From NCBI GenBank assembly GCA_020744425.1, contig JAGMUV010000025.1, positions 248,001 through 312,000 of the forward strand: a DNA stretch of 64,000 nt. The letters run 5' to 3'. The stretch comes from Dactylonectria macrodidyma. Lineage: Eukaryota; Ascomycota; Sordariomycetes; Hypocreales; Nectriaceae. Position 1 is the first letter of the stretch. The number at the start of each line of letters is the position of its first letter. The translations under genes were made by a program, and so were the position numbers. The notes under the pieces are model-generated. The model did not search any database. It had not been told where the DNA came from and saw only the letters and a list, made by a program, of their open reading frames with translations. Below, in pieces: positions 35,496 through 44,704 of this stretch.

Positions 35496-36428
35496 ATGGC
35501 CGAGCCTGTTGGAACGGTACTTGGCGTTGTATCGCTTGCCACCGCGCTCTCAGGCACCTTTGTGTCAGTTATTACATGCTTCGAATACTTGGAGTTTGGC
35601 CGTCATTTTGAAAAGGACTTCAACAAAACCCAAGCTCGACTTGCGGCGCTGAAGCTGCGGATCACGAGATGGGGAATCGTTGCAGGCGCTTTCCCAGACC
35701 CACACACAGGAGAACACAGAAAAGTCATGGCAGATGCTGAGACTGTTAGCACCGCTTCAAACCTTCTCAACGCGATCCAAGCCGACACCGTCGAAGTCGA
35801 AGAAGAATCCAAAAGATATCGTGTGCAACCTGTATCAGCAAGCTCGGTAGATTTATCAGTCCTCGGAAGAGACGATATGCACGCGTCGGTCCAGGCATTG
35901 AACGTCCAGACGAACGTCATCGTTACACGTCGCGTTAAAGGCGTTTCATTGACCCGAAGGACGAGATGGGCTCTATATGAAAAGAAGCGTTTCGATAGAC
36001 TTCTAGATGATATTTCTGAGAATTTTGGCCAACTGGAGGACCTGTTCCCGCAGCTCGTGGAGTCCCTACGGGAGCTATGTCGCGTCGAAGCGGAAGAGGT
36101 CCGAAGGGTCGAAGACGACCAAGTGGACATGACCATGGAACTACTTCGTGACGCTTCCGAGGCGAATTCGGATAGGCTGCTCGAGCAAGCCGTGCGGGAG
36201 ACGATCATCTCGAGGGGATCTGGCCATCGCTGGGAAAAGACGACAATGAGCGACTATGCCAGGTTGCACCAGGGCGATCACATCGCCTCGGGCTTCAGAG
36301 GCCATGCACCCACCGGCAGGATCGGCCATAATTTTGGCGTAACCGTTGGAATGGGCCGCTCCGAGATTAAACAGGGTGATATTTATGGTGATTATGGCCG
36401 GGATCGAGCTGCCGAGTCTGATCTATGA
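35496..36428 (+). CDS. HET-S-like HeLo cell-death effector with amyloid prion-forming domain
   Basis: Intronless, 310 residues. The N-terminal HeLo domain (about 1-235) starts MAEPVGTVLGVVSLATAL with the family's hydrophobic membrane-targeting start. CFEYLEFGRHFEKDF, ARLAALKLRITRWG, LTRRTRWALYEKKRFDRLL and VESLRELCRVEAEEV follow in the order seen in HET-S. The C-terminal region holds two HET-s-type amyloid pseudo-repeats. R1 spans about 246-265 (TTMSDYARLHQGDHIAS) and R2 about 279-301 (NFGVTVGMGRSEIKQGDIYG), with the QGD cores 34 residues apart. His37 aligns with HET-s/HET-S position 33, where His is the HET-S (cytotoxic) state; Thr27 aligns with position 23. In this family amyloid templating of the C-terminus unfolds the HeLo domain, which inserts into membranes and kills the cell. 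The frame is fully open, so the gene appears intact. The start was chosen at the MAEPVG that matches the family N-terminus. Confidence 0.9.
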   Translation: MAEPVGTVLGVVSLATALSGTFVSVITCFEYLEFGRHFEKDFNKTQARLAALKLRITRWGIVAGAFPDPHTGEHRKVMADAETVSTASNLLNAIQADTVEVEEESKRYRVQPVSASSVDLSVLGRDDMHASVQALNVQTNVIVTRRVKGVSLTRRTRWALYEKKRFDRLLDDISENFGQLEDLFPQLVESLRELCRVEAEEVRRVEDDQVDMTMELLRDASEANSDRLLEQAVRETIISRGSGHRWEKTTMSDYARLHQGDHIASGFRGHAPTGRIGHNFGVTVGMGRSEIKQGDIYGDYGRDRAAESDL

Positions 36429-38529
36429 ATCACGCCAGGCTCTGATGCGACAAAGGTGGCCGAGAATATGTTCACGTTGACGGTGCCGAGTAAGGAGGAG
36501 GAAGTTTTGTCGGGCGCGAGAGAACAGTATGTATCGGGCTATGAAGTTGAGGCTTATAAGAGATAGCTCTCATCAATGGGCTAAATCGAATCTGCGACTC
36601 TACTGGGCTTGTATCGAGTCGCTTCCTTTTGTAAAGCTCCCGTACAAGCACAGCCTTGCCGCTGCGCCACAGGAACGGCGATTCGAGGCCAAGTTCGCAG
36701 CCGAGCGGGTGATTTCAGGTTCCCAATATGGTGCTGGGAAGTCAGATGACTCTGGGATCGGAGGCACTGGCGGAGGGGCTAATGGTGAGAAGCCGTCGAG
36801 TGTGAGGGCACGTTCCTGAGCAAGGCTGAGAGTCACGCTGTAGTAGAAGAACACCAAGTAGGAAGAGTCACACTGAGTGAGGAAAAGAAAATCCTGGTCG
36901 AGGTCGAAGGTCCAGACGCTTTCCTATCCGGTGCCTCGACGGTCGTTGTAAGGGTTGACCACGCCTGAAGTAGGGCTGTGAATATTTGGTCTGGAGGTTG
37001 GCAGGGTGTGGAATTGGAGTATGCGCTGGGAATTTATGACGTACCTTTGGACACATTCGCAAGAATCTGTGCAAATAGTTCTAGGCTGGTCCTGTCCGTC
37101 GCGTCGTGCTTCCGGAAGCCCTCCTAGATCAGGGTTGCTGTCTAACGTGAGCGGCCTAATTCGGATGCGAAACATGTCGGTGCACTCACAATGTGTGATA
37201 TAGAACATGGCCTCCATTATGTTGTGAGTGACGATGTGTGAATGATGAGGTTTGGGTATACCTACCTGAAGGAAGTAGAAGATGAAACAGGCAGGTGAGG
37301 TGAAGCCGTAATCTTATGTACCCATGGTGTCTGGCCGAAATGCGTAGGCATTCTTGACTACGGCCAAGGCTAAAAATGGTAGAGAAATAAAGACAAAAGC
37401 CATCTTATACCAAAATTATCAATACGAGGTGGCAGGTGATAGGGAGAGAATGACAGAGGAGTTGTTGATAAAAACAGGCATATCTCACGAATCTCTCCAG
37501 GCTTTCAATATGTTCAAGTTTCCAATCGCGCATCACAATCAACGTCATAGAAGTGGCTGAGGATTTTCTCTCTACTACTCAGGAGTCGAACCTCGCTGTC
37601 TGTGATATGAAAAGTCGGCTTGGAGATAGAAGTGGTGGGTGATCTGTAATTATTCGGCGAAGATGAACGTCGCGTTGCCGACAGGGTACAGCATGATGAT
37701 TTCTTTTGTGTGTTATACTGGGAACTCCCTAACCTACCTCATCATCTAGTTTCTCCCCCTGGCCGATTCTGTCGTAGCTAACGGCCCAATCCGAATGGAA
37801 AGCGAAACTCCCATTACGCTCGGGTGACTGATAAGAGAATCAGATAAGAAGCCAGCATGTTCTGCACTAAACCGAGGAGTTGCACCCGGTGTAGGAAGGT
37901 GTTTACTACAATTTACATAATAACGTGAATCCATTCGGATGTGTACATTGCCCGAATTTTTGATCTATGAATCAATGCATCCTACTACTTGGAATGCTTG
38001 GATGTTGTCGTGGGATCCACACTGCGAAATCAGAACATGCTAACTGAAATTGGCCAACGGCTATAATCCCCCTCGCAAACTTCTAACGTACTGTAAATCT
38101 AATCAATATTGGAAAACGTAACATACGTATTAGCTCAGTTAGAAGGGCGCTCAGACTCGGAATTCGGCGGAAAAGGTCCAGCCGAGTCCTATTCGGCGGC
38201 AAGGAGCCTCCCGATGGAGTATTCGGGGGGAACGAAGAGCCCGACACTAATCAATTTCCAGGCAACTCGAGCTGAAGCCAATCAAGACATCGCAAATTGC
38301 GGGTACTTGACATCTCGGTGACAGCCACAACATTGATGATTACGCAAAGAGGCTAATAATAAAACAGAGTAAACGGTGATAGTGTGTTTTCGTACGTCGG
38401 TGTGTGGCTGTGAGCATTTATACTAAATATCATCTATTACCCGATACATTTTCTGCTGTTTGGGCCAACCTTCTTCACGCCTTGCCTCGTTTGATAATTC
38501 TCCAACAGTCTTTCTCTTTCACCTTGATC
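36429..38529. other. Gene-poor stretch with possible relic coding fragments
   Basis: About 2.1 kb between the HET-S-like gene and the RTA1 gene. Coding-looking fragments occur at 36429-36566 (same frame as the upstream gene, with KVAENMFTLTVPSKEEEVLS), 36600-36819 (EAKFAAERVISGSQYGAGK) and about 36810-36967 (TLSEEKKILVEVEGPDAFL). They are in different frames without convincing splice sites, and I do not recognise them. They may be remnants of a disrupted gene. The part from 37240 to 38500 shows nothing I can support. Confidence 0.4.
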
Positions 38530-39483
38530 ATGGCTACGGAAGGCCCCCCCTCCAAGTATCACTATGATCCTTCTCTCGCTGCCGCTGCCATCTTTGCGGT
38601 GCTGTTCGGGCTTTCCGCTATCTGGCATTTACTGCAACTTGTAAAAGCGAGAACATGGTACTTCCTTGCATTTTTCTGCGGTGTTGTTTGTATGGGCTCC
38701 TCCACTTCGTCATTTGCTGTCCGCACAATATCTAACCATATCTCACAGTCGAGTCAGTCGGTTACGCAGCACGCTGTATTAACGCATCCGAAACGCCGAA
38801 TTGGTCATCTGTACCCTTCATTATTCAGACCCTACTGCCCCTTCTCGGCCCAGCTTTGTTTGCAGCCTCGATATATATGATATTAGGTCGCTTGATTCGA
38901 ATACTGGATGCCGAACGCCTATCATTCATTCGAACCAAGTGGCTGACCAAGATATTCGTGTTGGGAGATGTCCTTTCATTTGCGGTGCAATGCATTGGTA
39001 GGAATCTCCACTGAACTAAATGCGCGTCTGCCATAGGTTGACTAATGACGGACAGGAGGAGGAATACTTGCCGGCGCTGACAGTAAAAGCGCCGTCGATC
39101 GTGGCCAGAATGTCCTCCTGTTCGGTTTGGGAATACAAATTCTCTTCTTCGGATGCTTCATAGCAGCCATATCTGTCTTTCATATTCGAATTCTTCAAGG
39201 GCCGACGACAACTAGCCTCACAACGTCCTTGCCTTGGAAGCAATCCCTCTACGTTTTGTATTCAACCTCCTTATTGATCATGGTTCGATCCATTTTCAGG
39301 GTCGCAGAATTTGCTGCTGGGCAGACCAGCGTTCTTCAAAGCACGGAAACCTACCTTTATTGCCTGGATACTGCGCCTATGTGGATTTGCTCAGTAGTCT
39401 TCAACGTCTGGCATCCATCTAGAGTCGTTCAGGGTCAGCAACATAAAGATGAAGGTCAACAGGAGCTGGAAAGTACATGTTAA
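38530..39483 (+). CDS. RTA1-like seven-helix membrane protein
   Basis: Member of the fungal RTA1/lipid-translocating exporter family, plasma-membrane proteins linked to resistance to toxic lipids and drugs; precise activity uncertain. Exons are 38530-38689, 38749-38997 and 39056-39483 (introns 59 and 58 bp), 278 residues. Motifs are YHYDPSLAAAAIFAVLFGLS in helix 1, ESVGYAARCINASETPNW, FIIQTLLPLLGPALFAASIY, FVLGDVLSFAVQCIGGGILA, and the C-terminal signature FRVAEFAAGQTSVLQSTETY with VVFNVWHPSR. Length and helix pattern are normal for the family. The splice junctions rebuild these conserved motifs exactly. Confidence 0.87.
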
Positions 39484-40073
39484 TATCTATGCATATTACA
39501 GTCTAGCCTAGGGGTTCTACCTTCGCAGTTACCCTTGTTGCCGTCTACACCCTCCACATTTAATCCAGAAAACCGTCGGGTTTGACAAATATTTAGGTCT
39601 ACATAGGAAAGCAGAAGTGTTTAATGCTATATCTGGATGGGCGAAACCGTTGGTGAGAGTGGAGGATTCCATTGGTCTTGACAAAAGATCCAACGATTGT
39701 CTCTTTTGCGTTATGACTGGAGGATCTAAGTTTCTTGAACGATTGGGGCACCCGTGCGTTACTTGAGATTTTTCTATTAGATAGTACGACCCTTTTCGGC
39801 CGTTGGGTCGCTAGTCGTAAGCTAGAAAGGTTCAACACCTTGTATCAATTGTTAGATGAGACCAGTCTAAACGTTGTGTACCAATTGCTTATCCTGACCA
39901 TCCACGAGGGGGGCTGTGCCGCAGCCGACTGGACACTGGCTTTGACTCCAGCTGAAGTAGCTTAAAACAAGTCCGAAGGTAGCTCAAGATAATGCCCCTC
40001 TCCTCGCCCGGCCTAGGCCATGGGCCGTGACACCTATAGAGTGATTCCGGTTCATGTCAAACTTCAAGAATTG
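39484..40073. other. Convergent intergenic region
   Basis: About 0.6 kb between the 3' ends of the RTA1-like gene and the second Zn2Cys6 regulator. Short ORFs on both strands have no support. Confidence 0.5.
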
Positions 40074-42219
40074 TTAATTACCGTTCCAGCCTAGAACGGT
40101 GTCGTTACAAAGTCCTAAGTCAAGCAGGGCTTCCCAGTCCCCCATTCCATCTTCTGGCCTTTCCGTCATCGTCAAAATATCGAGTCCATCAGCCAAGTCC
40201 AACAAGGGAAAAGGGCTAGTACTCATTCCCATTTCGAGCAGTTCTATATAACCGGGGGTTTCGGGAGTGGACCCCAACCTGGAGTAAAGGACGCTTGATC
40301 GCGTCCGCCAGGCCTTCAGAACAAGAGCTCCGAGCTCGTAGGACCACTTCGATGAGAGATCCAAGAAGTCTGTGTGGAAAAGATATACGTCTGGTATGAG
40401 ATTCCAAGCTCGTTCCACAAGGTCACCTGAGGTTCTATGACAAAGCTGGCCGATCAAAAACATGAAGATGTTTAGCTGGAAATGTGCTTTGATGAACCAA
40501 ATGAAGCCCGTTGTTTTGAGCATCGTGTATTGTTCGACACAGTCTTCAACCGTATTAATAGCAAGCTTAAACAGATGATCCTGGGGCGTGATCGGGATTC
40601 CGCATTCGACCTGTTGTTCAGGTGATTGGACGAGTCTCTTCATTTTAGCAGTGATGAAGCGTTTTATCTGCGTTGCAAACGCATGAAGCCGACCGGTTGA
40701 TGGATCTGAATAAGTTACCATGATGTGAGTGAGGGAGACGTCGACGTCCCTTGCCAATTCTTCCATTCTCTTCAACAGACTCCGGTCCAAACTAACTGAA
40801 CCAATACTGTTGGCCTCACTGTGATGCACAACAGTAGGTAAACCCGGTGACCGGGCAAGATATTCGCCCATCGTATACAAAAGGAAACAAATGATCATCT
40901 CGCTGGGTGTTTCCCGGCTCCGGAAGGGCTCAGTAGCATCGGGATGGATGTCAGCATCATTTAGGTTGCTCGGCTGTTTGCAGTCGGTTCCTCTAGGCTG
41001 TGTTGAGGGGCTGAGGCCGGACATGACGGCAGAATTCATGTCGAGCATGAATATCTGCCACCAGGCACGTCGTCTCATTTCAGTCTCAAATGGGGAGAGG
41101 CCAAGCCGCTCGCCATCCCGGTGGAGACCCAGCTTCTGGGCTATACGAATGCATACGCCGCTAAATACCCAGGCGTAATGGAAATTTTCCGGGTTCTGGA
41201 TTGAAAGCTAAAAAGAAACATTGGGTTAGGCACCTGAGTAATGAGGAATCGGGGATGTGGGTTGGAATGCTGACAAGGTATAGAATCAAGGATTGGAAAG
41301 TTGTGAGGTCGCATTGCTTGAGGAAATCGAGACCGGCCAAGGACATCTTGAATCCAGCGGAAAAGCGCTGAGACACTGTTTTGCAAGACATTCCGAACGT
41401 TTTGAAGCACTCATCATCTGTCAAAGACAGAACAGCGACGTTGTATATGGAAAAGAGCAGGGTCGTCATGCTTCGGGAGAGCGTAGCCAAGCCATTCGTG
41501 GACTCAAGTATGTAGGGCTGCAGAGATGGTGCGTGTAATATTTTAGTCAGGGGATGTACCCGATCGAGATAGGTTTGCCAGAGATAGAAGACCTGGCTTG
41601 GGGAAGGTTGCATCTCTTCGAGGTTGGTCATATGTAGATGTGGGATATTTGAATTATCATGGCTCCCGAGTTGGGTGATGGAATTTGGGGCATGGCTAGG
41701 AGGGGATATTTGAAGGATGCTTCGGATTGATTGCAACTGGTGTCTTTGGTCAGAATGGCATAGTTAAGCTTCCGTCAAGAGAGTACCTCATCTTCCAGCA
41801 CAGCGTAGAGTCCGCTGTCGGTAAAGCGCACCAAGCCCTCGTCGATAATCAATTTGCCCATCGATTGACTCTGCTCTTCACTATCCGATAGCGGTATCGC
41901 ACTTGGATCTGCAGGGGCGAAATCACGTAAAAGCTCCTCACACCGCTCGAGTCTGGCTTGAAGCTCCATCCTGGGCTTCCGGCGTCGACGTGGAGCTGGA
42001 GGAGGGCAGGGGGTACATGGTGCAGCGAACTATCAGCCGAGAACGATTAGCAGCCGCTATTAGAGGCGTAGGAAGAGCACAATCAGATAGTATACCAACC
42101 TTGACACAATTACTACAAGGGTAATTACGATCACACTTCACCTTTCGGCGTTGACACAGAGAGCAGACGGGTAGGCGCTGAGGATGGTCGTGGGACTTAT
42201 CGGGCTCAAGAGTCGCCAT
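40074..42219 (-). CDS. Zn(2)-Cys(6) transcription factor with fungal_trans domain
   Basis: Nuclear regulator. Exons are 42100-42219, 41787-42029, 41275-41736 and 40074-41207 (introns 70, 50 and 67 bp), 652 residues. The zinc cluster is at residues 19-46: CSLCQRRKVKCDRNYPCSNC, followed after the first intron by VKFAAPCTPC, which gives the sixth Cys. A basic linker (APRRRRKPR) and a short coiled coil (LQARLERCEELLRDF) follow. The middle homology/fungal_trans region shows LWQTYLDRVHPLTKILHAPS, GVCIRIAQKLGLHRDGERLG and TEMRRRAWWQIFMLDMNSAV, a near-consensus signature. It is divergent from the O-acetyltransferase with 532 bp between the start codons, so that gene is a plausible target. Confidence 0.9.
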
Positions 42220-42751
42220 GATTCTGCTCCGTACAATGAGGATGAGCTCATAGATTCATGGATGTAGAGGAGTTGGATGTAGGGAGGGGATGAATGCTAA
42301 TGTAGCATTGAGCATTGTGGCTGAGTGAGCGGTCAAGAGCGGCAAATATGATTCAGGCGTAATGGCTGATATGTGTGTGTATTGGCCATCACTTTCTGTG
42401 TCATCGATTGAGAAACAGACTGTGAGGCAGCGCTGTATGGCGGTTGTCACCGTAGGCCTCGTTGCTAACAGATAAGGGCTCTAAACCAGAAAGACCTCGT
42501 CATATTGCCTCTATATTGACGTTCGTCCACGCCGTGAGTAAGGTCTCTCTTAGTGAATGCCTCTGATAACTACCGTAGTATGCGCACTAGCCACACCCAC
42601 ATCGCATCATCAACCCCACAGGACCAATTACTCAGCCGACACAATCTCAGACCACATTGCACATCCATCACGCCGCAGGCTTTCCGCAACACCATCGGCA
42701 GTAAAGAAAGCTGTGCAATCCTCCGACCAATTACTTGCTCACCTTATCGCC

Positions 42752-43514
42752 ATGGACTTTGCAACGATCGACAAGGACGAGAACAAGCGGCGGATGCGGA
42801 ACGGCGAGATGTACTATGCTTTGACCGACGACTTGGTCCGCGATCGGCAGCGGTGTCAGAAAGCCATGAAGAGGTTCAATGCTTCGGATACTACAGATCG
42901 ACGCGCGCTCGTCGAGATGTGGAAAGAGTAGATGAAATACCTCACCCGTGTAACAACCCTATTTCTTATGGCTAACCCTGGTCAAAGCATCATTAGTGAT
43001 AGCTCCGATCTTCCTCCACCTGCAGCTACCCCAGAGCAAGAGGAAGCTCAGCTACAGGACTGGCCGTGGGTCGAGAGTCCGCTGCGAACCGACTACGGCT
43101 ACAACATAAAGCAAGTTATCACAACCCCTTCCGTCATTCCAACCCTAACCTCAAAGCAGAATCGGCGCGCGCGTCTTCATCAACGCCAACAGCACGTGGA
43201 TCGACACGTGCACCATCACAGTGGGCGCGCGTACGCTCATCGGCCCCAACTGCTCCTTCTTCTCGGGGTCGCACCCGCTGGACCCGACGGTCCGGAACGG
43301 CATGCTCGGGCCCGAATCCGGAAAGCCCATCGTCGTTGGCGAAGACTGCTGGTTCGGCGGTAACTGCATCGTCCTGCCGGGCGTCACCATCGGCCGCGGT
43401 GTCACCGTTGGCGCGGGAAGCGTTGTCACCAAGGATGTGCCGGATCGTGTAGTTGTCGCTGGGAATCCTGCCAAGATCATTCGGAGGTTGGACGAGGGGG
43501 AGGCATTGCGCTAG
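42752..43514 (+). CDS. NodL/LacA/maltose-type sugar O-acetyltransferase
   Basis: Acetyl-CoA-dependent O-acetyltransferase with a left-handed beta-helix (hexapeptide) fold. Exons are 42752-42927, 42997-43110 and 43160-43514, 214 residues. The N-terminal Mac domain reads ENKRRMRNGEMYYALTDDLV and RQRCQKAMKRFN; the beta-helix reads IGARVFINANSTWIDTCTIT, then CSFFSGSHPLDPTVRNGM with the catalytic His135, GEDCWFGGNCIVLPGVTIG and VGAGSVVTKDVPDRVVVAGN. The second intron (43111-43159, 49 bp) has a GC-AG boundary with the consensus-like GCAAGT donor; a GT donor three bases on would shift the frame out of the beta-helix. An upstream in-frame extension to 42557 exists but lacks family similarity, so the ATG at 42752 is preferred. 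Physiological acceptor unknown. Confidence 0.88.
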
Positions 43515-44636
43515 TTTGCTGATGGATGACCAGTTTAAAGGCAAACTGGATAATTAAGAAGGACGCAAACTAACAGTGGCGAAACTATGTCGGCCCGTTG
43601 AATCTGAAACGTCTAGCTGGGTTCACTGATCAGTCGCGTGCCACGGTCTGGACCACTTCGCCGCTTGGTCCGTTCCTCCCGATCCGATGAGGCATATATC
43701 TATGTGAAACATCTTATTCAGCCTGTACAAAATTAGAACCCTTTTTAATAAGCTTCTCCCCGGGGCAAAAGTCCTACAGTTCTGCTGACCTCGGTTCTGC
43801 TGACCTTATGTCTGGGGTCATGATGAAGATCATCCTATCCCTTACTCATAATAAAATCGGACGAATCTCTCCAGGGTAACATTCTCTTCACTCTCACATA
43901 GTTTGAGTTTTGCCCGAAATCTGCCGTGATTCGCTCAGTCAGTTCTGGGTGTGGCTGCATGTCAGACTCGCCTCGTATCCTGCGGGCAGACAGGCACGCA
44001 CGAATCAAAGCACGGCACAGCCCTGGAGGATCGGGAGTGCTGCGCCACTCGCAATCTAATTCTCCTTGATAATTAGAGTGCGTGTGTGCCTGCGGCCTGA
44101 AGGCTAAGTAGGTAGTGATTGTGCTACGTTGGACACACATGCTATTCGGTATTCCGGCGTTCCCTTGCGCTACTCTCGGTGCCGAGGTGCAGCAGGGCTG
44201 AGACGTGGCTGGTGAAGGGCCATCAAAACATGGGTGATGCTGTAAACTTATTTCATGCAATCGCCCCGCTGCGAAAGCCCAGGCCAGCGTGCCTAGGAAT
44301 TGTGCCAGGATGATGCCGTGCCGCGGTTGATCATTAAACGCTTATTTCTAGAAAACTCCGCCCATGCCCTATTCCTCCCCGCATTAGCTTTGTGGGATTC
44401 CTGTAAGCTGGAAAAAAAAAGGAGACGAAGGATGCCTAGTGGTGCTATGATGTTGCTGCGCTGGCCTGCGCAAGGATCCAACTCCCACGACCGCGGGAGT
44501 GAGGCTTATCGCCCTGTTAGGTAACCAGGTCCGAATTTGGGGGCTGAATCTATATCGCGGACGTGACGGAGATCGATGATGACCAGCCTGATTGGACGTA
44601 GTCTGAATTTTGTTTAAATTATCTACTGGCTTCTTT
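43515..44636. other. Intergenic, no gene seen
   Basis: About 1.1 kb without a supported gene, upstream of the secreted subtilase gene. Confidence 0.5.
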
Positions 44637-44643
44637 TATAAAT
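44637..44643 (+). promoter_or_regulatory. TATA box of the secreted subtilase gene
   Basis: TATAAAT lies 68 bp upstream of the ATG at 44705, a good spacing for a short leader. Confidence 0.5.
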
Positions 44644-44704
44644 GCGTTGCCGCCTCAGGACGTTTGATGTGAGGTTGTCCAGACAAGCATCAAGTCATCC
44701 AACC

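Noticed and set aside
36429..36566. In-frame 45-codon extension after the HET-S-like stop codon (possible readthrough)
   Set aside because: The stop context is TGA-A, not the TGA-CTA readthrough signal, and HET-S proteins normally end just after the second amyloid repeat.
38101..38170. tRNA-like string TAGCTCAGTTAGA resembling a D-arm
   Set aside because: No matching acceptor stem, anticodon arm or TTCGAAT T-arm follows at the right distance.
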